64,000 nt of DNA from an uncultured Clostridia bacterium (lineage in GTDB: Bacteria; Bacillota; Clostridia; Lachnospirales; CAG-274): positions 124,001 through 188,000 of the forward strand of contig CANRIS010000003.1 in assembly GCA_947630725.1 (NCBI GenBank). The letters are read 5' to 3'. Positions 33,974-44,047 of the stretch are shown here, piece by piece. Below the pieces are notes generated by a model. It saw only the letters and a list, made by a program, of their open reading frames with translations, was not told the DNA's origin and ran no database searches. The translations under genes were made by a program, and so were the position numbers. The number at the start of each line of letters is the position of its first letter. Position 1 is the first letter of the stretch.

Positions 33974-34984
33974 TTACAGTATGTTCACACCGAGCTTTTC
34001 GGCCTCTTCTCTCACCTCATCGGGCCACAAAGAAACCTGTACCTCGCCGATATGAGCCTTTCTCAGAAAATACATACATATTCTGGACTGGCCTATGCCT
34101 CCTCCTATGGTATAGGGGAGCTTCTTTTCTATGATGGCTTTCTGGAACGGCAGCTCGGCTCTTTCGGGGCAGCCTGCCTCGTCAAGCTGCTTTATGAGAG
34201 AGTCCTCGTCAACTCTTATGCCCATTGACGAAAGCTCAAAGGCAATATCAAGAACGGGATAATATACAACGATGTCGCCGTTAAGCTCCCAGTCGTCATA
34301 GTCAGGCGCTCTGCCGTCATGCTTTATTCCGCTTTCAAGAAGTCCACCTATCTTCATTACAAATATGGCGCCCTTTTCTCTTGCCTCGGCATTTTCTCTT
34401 TCCTTGGGGGTAAGCCCGGGATATTTGTCCTCCAGCTCCTGAGTCGTTATAAAAGAAATTTCCTTCGGCAGCATAGGTTCGATATAGTCATACTCAGAGG
34501 CCATATATTTTTCGGTCTTTCTGAGAGCTGCATATACCTTTTTAACTATGTCCTTAAGGGTATCGGTGTTTCTTTCTTCCTTGGATATTATCCTTTCCCA
34601 ATCCCACTGATCAACGAAAACAGAGTGGAGATTATCCGTAACCTCGTCACGCCTTATGGCGTTCATATCGGTATATAAACCCTCGCCGTGCTTAAAGCCG
34701 TATTTTTTGAGAGCCATTCTCTTCCACTTTGCAAGAGAATGAACTATCTCCGCCTTTTTGCCGTTCATCTCTTTGATGTCAAACTCAACGGGTCTTTCAA
34801 CTCCGTTCAGATTGTCGTTGAGACCCGACTTGGGATCCACAAAAAGAGGAGCCGTAACTCTCGCCAGATTGAGCTGCTTTGAAAGAGCGCCCTGAAAATG
34901 GTCTTTTACCTTTTTGATGGCGATTTGTGTTTCGTGAAGATCAAGGGCTGACTCATAGCCCTCGGGAATGCAGAAATGTTCCAT
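33974..34984 (-). CDS. asnA: Aspartate--ammonia ligase (asparagine synthetase A)
   Basis: Ammonia-dependent, AMP-forming asparagine synthetase, 336 residues, structurally related to class II tRNA synthetases. It begins with a family-typical EGYESALDLHETQIAIKKVKD (seen as SALDLHETQ then IAIKKVKDHF), contains LVDPKSGLNDNLNG-like FVDPKSGLND, and ends with TIGGGIGQSRICMYFLRKAHIGEVQVSLWP (seen as GGGIGQSRICM and IGEVQVS). Its length is normal. Separated from asnS by a 312-base gap that contains a dispersed structured repeat; the pairing of asparagine synthesis and asparaginyl-tRNA synthesis may be regulatory. Confidence 0.96.
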   Translation of the reverse strand: MEHFCIPEGYESALDLHETQIAIKKVKDHFQGALSKQLNLARVTAPLFVDPKSGLNDNLNGVERPVEFDIKEMNGKKAEIVHSLAKWKRMALKKYGFKHGEGLYTDMNAIRRDEVTDNLHSVFVDQWDWERIISKEERNTDTLKDIVKKVYAALRKTEKYMASEYDYIEPMLPKEISFITTQELEDKYPGLTPKERENAEAREKGAIFVMKIGGLLESGIKHDGRAPDYDDWELNGDIVVYYPVLDIAFELSSMGIRVDEDSLIKQLDEAGCPERAELPFQKAIIEKKLPYTIGGGIGQSRICMYFLRKAHIGEVQVSLWPDEVREEAEKLGVNIL

Positions 34985-35099
34985 TTATATTTACTTCCTT
35001 TCTTTCGGCATAGCGCCGTAGTTTTTTTATTATAACAGACTGTCAAAAAAATAAATCTGCTTATAATTAGAATAATATGCGACAAATATGTTATATACA

Positions 35100-35279
35100 G
35101 CGTCGCAGACTTTAATCCGCAGGGTGAGCTTTGCCCACCCGAGGAATAAATTTCAATTTGTGAAAAAACGTAGTTTTTGGAGCAAATTGAAATTTATATT
35201 CCTTTATCCAAATGAAGTCGCCGGCTTGCCCGGCACGCACATTTGGGCTTCATCAAAATGCGGCTGCATTTTGATGACA
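35100..35279. repeat. 180-bp structured dispersed repeat, copy 1
   Basis: Near-identical to 61237-61415 (three substitutions plus one short substitution/indel by eye). It contains at least four hairpins: GGGTGAGC/GCCCACCC; a long AAATTTCAATTTG/CAAATTGAAATTT stem with an inner AAAAAC/GTTTTT; CCAAATG/CATTTGG enclosing GCCGG/CCGGC; and the terminal TCATCAAAATGC/GCATTTTGATGA. No open reading frame of note. It fills most of the asnA-asnS intergenic region, ending 17 bases after the asnS stop. Confidence 0.9.
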
Positions 35280-35296
35280 GGGCGCAGCCCGCCCCT

Positions 35297-36688
35297 TTAA
35301 AGCCTGCAGTTGTTTACCGTTCTGGGGAAGGGCACAACGTCCCTTATATTTGTCATACCCGTAAGGTACATAACGGCTCTCTCAAAGCCAAGTCCAAAGC
35401 CTGCGTGTCTGACTGTTCCGTATCTTCTTAAATCGAGATAAAAGTCATAGTCCTCTTTTTTAAGCCCAAGCTCATTCATTCTGCCGAGAAGCACGTTATA
35501 GTCGTCCTCTCTCTGGCTGCCGCCTATTATCTCCCCTATTCCCGGAACAAGACAGTCCATAGCGGCAACGGTTTTTCCATCGGGATTAAGCTTCATATAA
35601 AACGCTTTTATTTCCTTGGGATAGTCAGTCACAAAAACAGGGCGTTTGAAAACCGTCTCGGTAAGGTACCTTTCGTGTTCTGTCTGAAGGTCGCAGCCCC
35701 AGCTCACCTTAAAGTCAAATTTGTCGTTGTTCTTTTCAAGTATCTCCACAGCCTCCGTATAGGTAACGTGTGCAAACTCGGAGCCAAGCACATTGTTAAG
35801 TCTGTCGATCAGCCCCTTATCGACAAAGCTGTTGAAAAAGTTCATTTCTTCGGGGGCGTTTTCCATAACATATCTTATTATATATTTAAGCATATCCTCC
35901 GCAAGGATCATATCGTCCTTAAGGTCTGCAAAGGCGATCTCGGGCTCTATCATCCAGAATTCGGCGGCGTGTCTCGGCGTGTTGGAGTTTTCCGCCCTGA
36001 ATGTGGGGCCAAACGTATATACGTTCTTGAACGCCATAGCGTATGTCTCAACATTGAGCTGACCGCTGACGGTAAGGTTGGTTTCCTTTCCGAAAAAGTC
36101 CTTACTGTAGTCTATGCTGCCGTCCTCAAGTTTAGGCGGATTGTCAGGGTCAAGTGTGGTCACTCTGAACATTTCGCCTGCTCCCTCGCAGTCGCTGCCC
36201 GTAATTATTGGAGTGTGAACATACACAAAGTCCCTCTCCCGGAAAAATTTGTGTATCGCATATGCAATAAGCGACCTTACTCTGAAAACGGCGAGAAATG
36301 TGTTTGTTCTGGGTCTTAAATGGGCGATCGTCCTGAGATATTCAAAGGTATGTCTTTTTTTCTGCAGTGGATAATCTCCGTCCGAAAGTCCCTCCACAAG
36401 TACCTCGTCAGCCTGTATCTCAAAGGGCTGCTTTGCGCCGGGAGTAGCCACAAGCTCTCCACTGACAACAAGAGCCGAGCCGAGCGTCACCTTTGAGATC
36501 TCGTCAAAATTTGAAAGCTTGTCCGTATAGACTATCTGAAGGGGCTGAAAATATGTTCCGTCATTCAGCACGATAAATCCGAAGGACTTCTGATCTCTCT
36601 TGCTTCTGACCCAGCCGCCTACGGTGATTTTTTCCCCTATATATTTATCTCTGTTTCTGAAAAGCTCTCTTATAGATACCGATTCCAT
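35297..36688 (-). CDS. asnS: Asparagine--tRNA ligase
   Basis: Class IIb aminoacyl-tRNA synthetase, 463 residues. An N-terminal OB-fold anticodon-binding domain (about 14-105, [19 protein letters not shown] region) precedes the catalytic domain: motif 2 [19 protein letters not shown] (about 208-226) and motif 3 [15 protein letters not shown] at the end. The histidine and other AsnRS-type residues (TPRH) separate it from aspartyl enzymes. The ATG at 36688 follows AAGGAGG, 8 bases away; the track of frame upstream of it is not conserved. A structured repeat follows the stop codon. Confidence 0.97.
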   Translation of the reverse strand: MESVSIRELFRNRDKYIGEKITVGGWVRSKRDQKSFGFIVLNDGTYFQPLQIVYTDKLSNFDEISKVTLGSALVVSGELVATPGAKQPFEIQADEVLVEGLSDGDYPLQKKRHTFEYLRTIAHLRPRTNTFLAVFRVRSLIAYAIHKFFRERDFVYVHTPIITGSDCEGAGEMFRVTTLDPDNPPKLEDGSIDYSKDFFGKETNLTVSGQLNVETYAMAFKNVYTFGPTFRAENSNTPRHAAEFWMIEPEIAFADLKDDMILAEDMLKYIIRYVMENAPEEMNFFNSFVDKGLIDRLNNVLGSEFAHVTYTEAVEILEKNNDKFDFKVSWGCDLQTEHERYLTETVFKRPVFVTDYPKEIKAFYMKLNPDGKTVAAMDCLVPGIGEIIGGSQREDDYNVLLGRMNELGLKKEDYDFYLDLRRYGTVRHAGFGLGFERAVMYLTGMTNIRDVVPFPRTVNNCRL

Positions 36689-36769
36689 AAAATATCCTCC
36701 TTGATACACAAATTATTATACTTAAACCTTTAAGCCAAAAGGCGATCCTCTGTTTTTTCTGCCGTCAGC

Positions 36770-37081
36770 CTACATAATAAGCTCAAAGGGCCAGTCGATA
36801 AGTCCTCCCATATCGTATATGCTGACATAGCCAAGCCCGTCCAGAATTTCCGCCGCCTGTCTGCTGCGCTTTCCGCTGCGGCAATATACCATTATTCTGC
36901 TGTTTTTGTCGGGCAGCATAAGCTCTGCTTTATCCCTCAGAGTGTCAAGAGGTATGAGCCTTGCCCCGTCAATATGGTTTTCTTCAAATTCCTCACGGGT
37001 TCTGACATCGACAACAATAAGCTCCCTGTCGCTGTCCATAAGTTTTTTTGCCTCGGCATGACTTAATTTTATAACCGACAT
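36770..37081 (-). CDS. Rhodanese-like single-domain protein
   Basis: 103-residue single rhodanese domain, a cytoplasmic sulfur-carrier or sulfurtransferase type protein. The active-site cysteine loop VYCRSGKRSRQAA is intact and has the six-residue length of catalytic rhodaneses. DVRTREEFEENHIDGA is the usual substrate-side motif. It lies 24 bases after exonuclease III, probably co-transcribed. The acceptor is unknown. Confidence 0.92.
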   Translation of the reverse strand: MSVIKLSHAEAKKLMDSDRELIVVDVRTREEFEENHIDGARLIPLDTLRDKAELMLPDKNSRIMVYCRSGKRSRQAAEILDGLGYVSIYDMGGLIDWPFELIM

Positions 37082-37105
37082 AAAATTTCACCTTCGATAT
37101 AATTC

Positions 37106-37858
37106 TCATTCAAAAACAAGCTCTACGGGACAGTGGTCGGAGCCATATACGTCCGTCAGTATGTTGGCCTCCTTTATCCTGTCCTTTGCGCTGTCGGAAA
37201 CAATAAAGTAGTCGATGCGCCAGCCTGCGTTTCTCTCTCTCGCCTTAAAGCGATAGCTCCACCATGAATATATGCCCTCGGCATCGGGGTGGAGACAGCG
37301 AAAGCTGTCCACAAAGCCGCTGTTTAAAAGCTCTGTGAGCTTACCCCTCTCCTCGTCCGTAAAGCCTGCATTTTTTCTGTTTGACGAGGGATTTTTGAGA
37401 TCGATCTCCCTGTGAGCCACATTCAGATCGCCGCAGTATACAACGGGCTTTTTTTCTCTCAGTCCGAGAAAATATTCTCTCAGGGCATCCTCCCATTTCA
37501 TTCTGTAGTCAAGCCTTTTAAGGCCGTCCTGCGAATTGGGGGTATAACAGGTCACATGATAGAAGTCCTCCATTTCGAGAGTTATAAGCCTGCCCTCACG
37601 GTCATGCTCCTCTATACCCAGTCCGTAGAACACATTGAGAGGTTTTTTCTTTGTAAAAACGGCTGTTCCCGAATAGCCCTTTTTTTCGGCATAGTTCCAA
37701 TATCCGAAATACCCATCGGGGGCAAAGTCGGTCTGTCCCTCCTGAAGCTTTGTCTCCTGAAGTGAGAAAAAATCTGCATCGGAGCTTTTGAAAAATTCCT
37801 CAAATCCCTTTGTCATACAGGCTCTTAAGCCGTTGACGTTCCAAGAAATCATTTTCAT
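37106..37858 (-). CDS. Exodeoxyribonuclease III
   Basis: AP endonuclease/3'-5' exonuclease of the ExoA/Xth class in base excision repair, 250 residues. Signatures: [10 protein letters not shown] at the N-terminus, [10 protein letters not shown] (metal glutamate), [33 protein letters not shown] and the final [10 protein letters not shown] with the catalytic His-Asp pair. Length is normal for the family. A downstream rhodanese gene follows at 24 bases. Confidence 0.96.
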   Translation of the reverse strand: MKMISWNVNGLRACMTKGFEEFFKSSDADFFSLQETKLQEGQTDFAPDGYFGYWNYAEKKGYSGTAVFTKKKPLNVFYGLGIEEHDREGRLITLEMEDFYHVTCYTPNSQDGLKRLDYRMKWEDALREYFLGLREKKPVVYCGDLNVAHREIDLKNPSSNRKNAGFTDEERGKLTELLNSGFVDSFRCLHPDAEGIYSWWSYRFKARERNAGWRIDYFIVSDSAKDRIKEANILTDVYGSDHCPVELVFE

Positions 37859-37905
37859 AATATCCTACCTCTTTTTATGTCTGTCTGATATGCGTTTTTT
37901 ACATA

Positions 37906-39432
37906 TTATCTGTAATATTCGTTTATTATTTCCCAAGCTGCGTCGTTTTCAAAGCCCCTTCTCCAAAAGGCGGCGCCTGCGCAGCCGTATTTCTGCGAAA
38001 GCTCCATTCTCGCTCTCAGTGATGTTTCGTCCTCAAGCCATATCTTAAACGTGTTTCCGTTTGAAGAATATTCGCCGTAGTTCTGTCCCGTTTCTTCGTC
38101 ATAAGAAGCCTTTGCGCCGTTCTGCTCCAAAAGCTCCGATGCTCTGTCCATACTGCAGGACGCATTTGTGTTTATGGCTCCCGAAGGAGTGACCTCCCAC
38201 ACCCTCGTATAAAAGGGGCAGCCCAGAACAAGCTTGTCCCCGGGCACAATACCCGCAGCCGTTTCCAGATATTTTTCTACCCACGGTATTGAAGAAACGG
38301 AGCCTGCGGTCGTATCGCCTGCAAAATGCTCATCATATGCCATCATAATTACATAGTCGCATATTTTTCCCATATCCTCCATATGGTATCTTGCGTTGTA
38401 AGGAGCGGGAACATATGTATCCACCGAAACGGTCATTCCCATATCGTGAAAGCTGTCGGCAAGCTTTTTCATAAAATCCACATAATATGTACCGTCCGAC
38501 TCGTATATTGTTTCAAAATCCACATTTATGCCGTCAACGCCAAGCTCTATGCAATAGTCCAGCAGCGACTTCAGGGCGCTGTCGCAGGCTGCGGCGTTCT
38601 GAAGAAAGCCATGGGTAAGCGCAGGGTCAAAGCTGTTTGTCACAAGCGCCCATACCTTATAGCCCTGTCCGTGAGCCCACTCCACATAGGATTTTTTTGA
38701 GACATTACCAACCGTGCCGTCCGTATCCTTTATGGCAAACCACGTTGGGCATATTACGTCAAGCCCCTCTATGGGTATCCTCTTTGAAACGGAGTCGTTT
38801 CCCTCGGTGGTGCTTATGGTATCCCAGAGTATTTTTATTCCGCTTTCCGAGGATACCTCCGAATGAGGCGCCGCAGAAGGCTTCGGTGTGACTTCGGATT
38901 CCGGCGAGGTGACGGGTTCGGCTATAGAAGCCGTACTTTCCGTCCCGCCGTCATAGTCTATGGAGACTACCCTTGTATTGCTGTCAAAGCCCACATCGCA
39001 GCTCAGAGCCTCAGCCACTGCCCTTATGGGTATCATTGTATAGTTGTTTATAAGCTTGGACGCAACGTCCGTCTCTATACGTGTTCCATTCTTGTATATA
39101 TACTTTTTGTCTATGGGAATAACTATGACAGAGGAACTGTTTCTGACAGTGACCTCTCTCTTGTCATTATCCCAGCCTATATCGCAGCCCATCACCGAAA
39201 AAACGTCCCTCGCCGAAACCAATATCCTGTCGTTCATCACAACGGGAAGTATCGAATAGCGAGTAAGTCTTTCGCCGTTTATTTCTATGTAGACAGCCTC
39301 GGCTCTATAGCTGTGGAGACTTCCGTCATAACTGAGCCTTGTTTCAATCATTTCGGCAGCTCCGTATGCCGACAGCGCGCCCGAAACAACCGATATTATA
39401 ACCGCCAAAGCAAATATTATTCTTTTCAACAC
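37906..39432 (-). CDS. Exported GH18 protein with stalk domain
   Basis: 508-residue secreted glycoside hydrolase family 18 protein, related to spore-cortex or peptidoglycan N-acetylglucosaminidases rather than classical chitinases. Signal peptide (about 1-24), a copper-amine-oxidase-N-like stalk (about 25-155) that closely resembles the one in the amidase at 7771 (shared YDG..HSY.AE pattern), a Ser/Pro/Thr linker, and the GH18 barrel (about 200-508). The catalytic motif is DGINVDFE with Glu near residue 303. The start is taken as GTG at 39432 (GAGGTG six bases before), overlapping the upstream gene's end only in its leader; ATG at 39456 is possible but gives a longer, atypical signal peptide. 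Confidence 0.85.
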   Translation of the reverse strand: MLKRIIFALAVIISVVSGALSAYGAAEMIETRLSYDGSLHSYRAEAVYIEINGERLTRYSILPVVMNDRILVSARDVFSVMGCDIGWDNDKREVTVRNSSSVIVIPIDKKYIYKNGTRIETDVASKLINNYTMIPIRAVAEALSCDVGFDSNTRVVSIDYDGGTESTASIAEPVTSPESEVTPKPSAAPHSEVSSESGIKILWDTISTTEGNDSVSKRIPIEGLDVICPTWFAIKDTDGTVGNVSKKSYVEWAHGQGYKVWALVTNSFDPALTHGFLQNAAACDSALKSLLDYCIELGVDGINVDFETIYESDGTYYVDFMKKLADSFHDMGMTVSVDTYVPAPYNARYHMEDMGKICDYVIMMAYDEHFAGDTTAGSVSSIPWVEKYLETAAGIVPGDKLVLGCPFYTRVWEVTPSGAINTNASCSMDRASELLEQNGAKASYDEETGQNYGEYSSNGNTFKIWLEDETSLRARMELSQKYGCAGAAFWRRGFENDAAWEIINEYYR

Positions 39433-39442
39433 CCACAACACC

Positions 39443-42400
39443 TCATCTGCTCTCATAAAGCTCTATTATTCCCGATACGGCATCGTCATAGGTCATAAAC
39501 AGCCCTTCGCCTGCGATAGCCTTCGGAGTATATTTTATACCGAGAGATGCGGCAGTATTCTGAATAAGCTCGTTATATGCCTTTCCTGTAAGCATATTTT
39601 CGGGATAGAAGCAGTTCTTTTCGTCTCCCTTGGCAATATTGTTTTCCTTAAGGAGATTGCACGCCGAAACATAGTCACGTCCCATAGGCATATCGGAAAA
39701 AGTGAAAAGCCCCGTTCCCTTAAGCTCCATAGTATCGGCAATAAGCTTTGCAAACTCTCCTCTTGTGATATAGTCCACAGGCTCTTCATCGGGTATCTGT
39801 ATATAATCCTTGAATGTGGATGAAGAAAACTTCATAGCATCAAGAAAGCTCAGAGCCGCTTTTCTTGCGCCCGTGTCGCTCAGTATATCGTCAATAAGCC
39901 CGTCTCTGCCATAGGCGTTGAGGCGCTTTGAACCTTCTTCGCCGTTTTCTTTATATATGGCAGCCATATTTTCGGTCATATTGCAGAAATATATCTGCTG
40001 GTCTGCCGCAAGGCTTCTGGCTGCCTCCGCATAGCCGCCGTCTGTATAGACGAACTCTCCGTTTTTAAAGCAATACTGCGAAATGGGAGTGATTATTATG
40101 GGTACTGCTCGTTTTTCCTTTATGGGCTTAACATAATTGTTGTATAAATAATATTGAAAGCTTCCTGCGGTTTCTTTGTCACCGTAGGGAGAAGTAAAGC
40201 CGTCGCCCTTTGTTTTGTCGTTTGTGCCGAAATGTATCACAACATAGTCGCCCTCCGAAAGTCCGTCCATAAATTTTTTGTAGTTTTCGGTATCGGCATA
40301 GCTCTTGGAGCTTGCTCCGTCAACTCCCATAGGCACAGTCTCAACAAGGCTCGACATATATTCGGGTATGTATTCTCCTATGCCCGAACGCCTTCTTATG
40401 TCCGATGAAACCTCCGAGCTGTAGTCGGCGGCATATTCATCGCCCACAAGCCAGAGCTTTGCGCTCTTAAGTCCGTCCGTTCTTTCGACATCGGCTCTCG
40501 ATGCCGTGACATAGCCTTCAAGCCCCAGTCCTGCGTCCTTTACTGCTGCGGCAAACTTGCTTGCGATTATGTTTGCGCCGAATTTGTTGTAGTGCGTAAG
40601 GTCCATAGAGCCGTCAGCCTTTATGTTGGCAAGTCCCTGAACCATAGAATATCCGTAGCTTTCGTACAGATCCTTTGTTATTTCATAAAAATCTATAAGA
40701 GCGCAGTCGGTCTCCTCAGCCACCTGAAGAACAGCCTTTATATATCCGTCATTTTCTCCGTGGTGAGGCGTTATTTTTCCGTCAGCGTCAAAAAATACTC
40801 TGCATATGGATGTCATAAGCACAGGCGTAGCGCCCGTCTCTCTCACTCTGTCCACATACTGCTTAAGATACCACTTGAATGTGCCTCCCTCATAAGGATA
40901 GAAGGTTTCGCCGTAGGGGTATTCGGTATCCTTATATGCGTCCAAAAGCACCTGCGGCGTAGGCACTCTGACAGGCTGTATGTACGGATATATTCCGTTT
41001 GCATCGGGTTCTCCCAGAGCCGCCATATATTCAAGCCTGTAGTTGTCCTCGGTCTGACCGTCATTTATTCCGAACTGTATAAACACATAGTCGCCCTTGT
41101 GAGCCTCTTGGCAGATCTCGTCAAGTCTGCCCTGATTTATAAACGAACGGGAGCTTCTTCCGCCCTCGGCCTTGTTTATTATTTCAACGTCCTCTGAAAA
41201 ATAGTATGGTATGTATTCTCCCCAGCCGCCGATAGTATTTTCATCGCCATAATTCTTTGCGGTGGAATCGCCCGCAATAAATATCCTCGTGGCAGGCTCC
41301 TTCTTTGCCTCTGCGCTGTCAGAGACGATCATATAGTCTATAAGTATGCCCTTTGTCTTTCCGAACATTTCAATGCCGGGGCAGCCTGCCGAAAGAGCCG
41401 TGTCAAAATCGGCAGAAAGCTGTGAAAGTACTGTGAGATTCTCTTCAAGGACAAATTTTGCGGATATTTTGTTGTCCTTCTTTGTTACCTCGATTCTGAA
41501 ATATGGGTTGTTCTCACCCGAATTCTGCATTACCTTGTCCTTCATGGACGTCTCATCGGATACAAGAGTTTCTTCGGTGCCGTTTATACATTTTATTATG
41601 TACCATCTGAGAGACTTTGTGTTTCCGCCTCTCGTTATTCTTATCTTATAATAATTATCCTCATCCGAACGGTTTAAGAAAATATCCTCATAGCTGTCTC
41701 CCGAAAGTCCATCGACATCGGGGTTGAAGCGTTCCCTCAGAACCATCGTATAATTTCCATTTGTTATATTTTCGTTGTATATAAATCCGTCTGCGGCTGC
41801 GTTTGTGTCGCTGCCACCCGAAACAAAGCTGTTTTCTCCGTCAGCAACAAAGCCGATCGAGCCATAAGTCTCCCATTTGTCCGAAAGCGTCTTAAAGCCC
41901 TCCTTAAGGAGCGACCTTCTCTCTCCCGTAACCACCGTAGGAGTCTTATAGGATTTTGTTTCGCCTGCCTTTCCGTAGCTTGTGGCGCTTTCGGGGCGAA
42001 CCTCCAGCTTTATATACGAGCCTGTTTCGTTGTCGGTCACTACATAGTCCTTAAGCTCTCTGCTTTCGGAGAGTATGTACTCCTCACCCGTTTCGGGATC
42101 CGACGCTATCCATCTCACAAGGCTTGTGTCGTTGGTCTCGTCCTCCTTTATCTCAAAGCTGTAGGAGCCTCTGAGCCTGTCGCCGGGGTCAAGGCTTGAA
42201 CCCGTGGCGATGCTTATATCCGAAATAACGGGAGGTTCCGTCCTTGCCGGACTGACAACGACCTGAGCCGAGACGGTCATACCGTTTTCGAGAGCTGCGC
42301 TGACCGTTGTCGTGCCTGTTTCAACCGCTTTGATCGTTCCGTCCTTGTCAATCTCGGCGATCTTCGGGTCGCCGGTTGTATAGCTTGCGGCGGAAACAGC

Positions 42401-43600
42401 GCCCACAGGCAGCGGAAGGCTTTCGAGCCTGTATGTCTCTCCCTTGGGGACGGATATGCTGTATTCTCCCAATGTCAGCTCTGCGGCAGGCTTGTTTATA
42501 ACGGCCTCAAAGCTGCACGGGTTCCACATATCGTCCCCTCTCAGAACATTATAGGGCTTAAAGCCTATAGCCTGTGCTTCGCTTAGGATTTTTACAAAAT
42601 CCGCTCTTTTTGAAGTATCTGCCGAAAGACCCTTTACTTTGTTGTTATATTCAAAAAATCTAACCTTGTTTTTCACAGTGGAGCCGTCCCAGAGAGAAAA
42701 TCCCTGAGGATTCATTTTTTCGGGCAGCTGCGAATTCATAATGACCGTTTCTGAGCCTAAGCTCGGGTGATCTGCGTCACACTGCCACGGCCTGCCAAGA
42801 TATATGTTTTCCGCCTCCTGAGCGGTATATTTTTCGTCAACGCTGAAACGGCAGCCGTCAAACACAAAGCCCGTGTTATAAAGCGTTGTGTTGGGAGCGG
42901 TAAAGTATCCGCCGTCCTTTCTGTATGCCATATTTATGCTGCAGTTTTCAAATACTGCGGTGGCATCTCCGAATATAAAATCAACGGTACCCTCTATATA
43001 GCAGTTGTCGAGGCATACCCTTGCGGGGTTAGCCGAGCCCCTTGCGTCTGCGCCCTTCGATGCGCCCTTGAGATAGAGAGTGTCCTGCCTGCCTATAAAC
43101 CGACAGCCCTCAAACATAACCTCATCGGCATTTGACACAAGCGCCACAGCCTGCGAATACTCCTCCTCCTGTTCAAGATTGTAGGAGTTTTCAAAAGTCA
43201 CGTTTATAGCCTTAAAGCCCTTGGCAGCTTGGTCTATCGAAACGGTAGCCGTTTTTTCGGTGCCTGCTCTTTTTGTCAGATCGGCGTTTCCCGATGACTT
43301 GTCATAGGTTATGACAACATCCTCGGCTTTTCCCTTGTTTTCGAGAGTTACATAAGGGAGCGATACCGAAAAGCTTTCTTCATATACTCCCTTGTCAATA
43401 AGCACTGTCACGGGCTTAAGCTTTGTAGGGGTATAGTTTATGCTTTTAAGAGCCTCGGAAACCGTTGAATAGTCATATCCGCTGCCCTTTCCCACCTTTA
43501 TGACGCTGCCGTAGGCTCCCAATGCGGGAACCGTCCCAAGGGAACTGAGCCCAATAGCCGCTCCGAGTACAATGCAGCCCAATTTCTTTAACAATTTCAT
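39443..43600 (-). CDS. S-layer-anchored pectin methylesterase with two CE12-like domains
   Basis: 1385-residue exported protein. Signal peptide (about 1-28). A CE8 pectin methylesterase domain (about 33-330) has GRQDTLY, GTVDFIFGD and YLGRPW. A Big_2-like domain (about 372-452) and beta-rich linkers follow (to about 765). CE12/SGNH domain 1 (about 770-1010) has GDST with Ser779, GGRSSRS and FGINDGQ. CE12-like domain 2 (about 1045-1265) reads GDE at the nucleophile position (Glu1055) and keeps FGTNDK. SLH-type repeats (about 1272-1385) would bind secondary wall polymer. It should strip methyl and acetyl esters from pectin at the cell surface. Domain 2 is probably inactive as an esterase. The gene is preceded by a promoter and GGAGG and followed closely by the GH18 gene. 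Confidence 0.92.
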   Translation of the reverse strand: MKLLKKLGCIVLGAAIGLSSLGTVPALGAYGSVIKVGKGSGYDYSTVSEALKSINYTPTKLKPVTVLIDKGVYEESFSVSLPYVTLENKGKAEDVVITYDKSSGNADLTKRAGTEKTATVSIDQAAKGFKAINVTFENSYNLEQEEEYSQAVALVSNADEVMFEGCRFIGRQDTLYLKGASKGADARGSANPARVCLDNCYIEGTVDFIFGDATAVFENCSINMAYRKDGGYFTAPNTTLYNTGFVFDGCRFSVDEKYTAQEAENIYLGRPWQCDADHPSLGSETVIMNSQLPEKMNPQGFSLWDGSTVKNKVRFFEYNNKVKGLSADTSKRADFVKILSEAQAIGFKPYNVLRGDDMWNPCSFEAVINKPAAELTLGEYSISVPKGETYRLESLPLPVGAVSAASYTTGDPKIAEIDKDGTIKAVETGTTTVSAALENGMTVSAQVVVSPARTEPPVISDISIATGSSLDPGDRLRGSYSFEIKEDETNDTSLVRWIASDPETGEEYILSESRELKDYVVTDNETGSYIKLEVRPESATSYGKAGETKSYKTPTVVTGERRSLLKEGFKTLSDKWETYGSIGFVADGENSFVSGGSDTNAAADGFIYNENITNGNYTMVLRERFNPDVDGLSGDSYEDIFLNRSDEDNYYKIRITRGGNTKSLRWYIIKCINGTEETLVSDETSMKDKVMQNSGENNPYFRIEVTKKDNKISAKFVLEENLTVLSQLSADFDTALSAGCPGIEMFGKTKGILIDYMIVSDSAEAKKEPATRIFIAGDSTAKNYGDENTIGGWGEYIPYYFSEDVEIINKAEGGRSSRSFINQGRLDEICQEAHKGDYVFIQFGINDGQTEDNYRLEYMAALGEPDANGIYPYIQPVRVPTPQVLLDAYKDTEYPYGETFYPYEGGTFKWYLKQYVDRVRETGATPVLMTSICRVFFDADGKITPHHGENDGYIKAVLQVAEETDCALIDFYEITKDLYESYGYSMVQGLANIKADGSMDLTHYNKFGANIIASKFAAAVKDAGLGLEGYVTASRADVERTDGLKSAKLWLVGDEYAADYSSEVSSDIRRRSGIGEYIPEYMSSLVETVPMGVDGASSKSYADTENYKKFMDGLSEGDYVVIHFGTNDKTKGDGFTSPYGDKETAGSFQYYLYNNYVKPIKEKRAVPIIITPISQYCFKNGEFVYTDGGYAEAARSLAADQQIYFCNMTENMAAIYKENGEEGSKRLNAYGRDGLIDDILSDTGARKAALSFLDAMKFSSSTFKDYIQIPDEEPVDYITRGEFAKLIADTMELKGTGLFTFSDMPMGRDYVSACNLLKENNIAKGDEKNCFYPENMLTGKAYNELIQNTAASLGIKYTPKAIAGEGLFMTYDDAVSGIIELYESR

Positions 43601-43657
43601 ATTTCTGCCCTCCGTTTTTTATACAACAATGCAAAATATTCAAAACATAGCAGTATA

Positions 43658-43685
43658 ATTATAGCATATATGCGTCATTTCGTAA
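43658..43685 (-). promoter_or_regulatory. Probable promoter of the pectin esterase gene
   Basis: Minus-strand TTACGA, 16 bases, TATAAT, 57 bases before the ATG. The -35 is only partly matched. Confidence 0.5.
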
Positions 43686-43730
43686 ATATTTTTTGATTAA
43701 AAAATCATAAAAATCGAAAAAAAGGCAATA

Positions 43731-43758
43731 AAAAATCCTTTCCCAAAACAGGAAAGGA
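43731..43758 (-). terminator. Terminator of tRNA-Pro
   Basis: TCCTTTCC and GGAAAGGA form an 8-bp stem with a 7-base loop, followed by TTTTTTATT on the minus strand, 9 bases after the tRNA 3' end. Confidence 0.9.
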
Positions 43759-43766
43759 CAAAAAAG

Positions 43767-43840
43767 TCGGGGCGACAAGATTTGAACTTGCGACCTCCTG
43801 AACCCCATTCAGGCGCGCTACCAAGCTACGCTACACCCCG
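43767..43840 (-). tRNA. tRNA-Pro (GGG)
   Basis: 74-nt tRNA: acceptor CGGGGTG/CGCCCCG, anticodon stem CCTGA/TCAGG, loop ATGGGGT (anticodon GGG at 43804-43806), T-loop GTTCAAAT and discriminator A. No encoded CCA. Confidence 0.95.
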
Positions 43841-43882
43841 GCATTTTTTCGTTCGGCATTTTTTTCAAAGCCAACACATATT

Positions 43883-43910
43883 ATTATACATAAATTTTTT
43901 GTTTTGTCAA
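43883..43910 (-). promoter_or_regulatory. Sigma-A promoter of tRNA-Pro
   Basis: Minus-strand TTGACA, 16 bases, TATAAT, 42 bases upstream of the mature tRNA 5' end. Confidence 0.85.
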
Positions 43911-43988
43911 TACCTAATTTATATATTTTACATTTTTTATTTTTAAAGCCAAGATTTCAATTTTTTATAAAAAAGGTTTATAAAACAC

Positions 43989-44018
43989 TTGAAAACCTAC
44001 CGACTATGGTTATATAAT
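43989..44018 (+). promoter_or_regulatory. Sigma-A promoter of the aminopeptidase P operon
   Basis: TTGAAA, 18 bases, TATAAT on the plus strand, 29 bases before the TTG start of the first gene. Confidence 0.8.
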
Positions 44019-44047
44019 TGTATAAGCGATCAAAAGGAGAGATAAGC

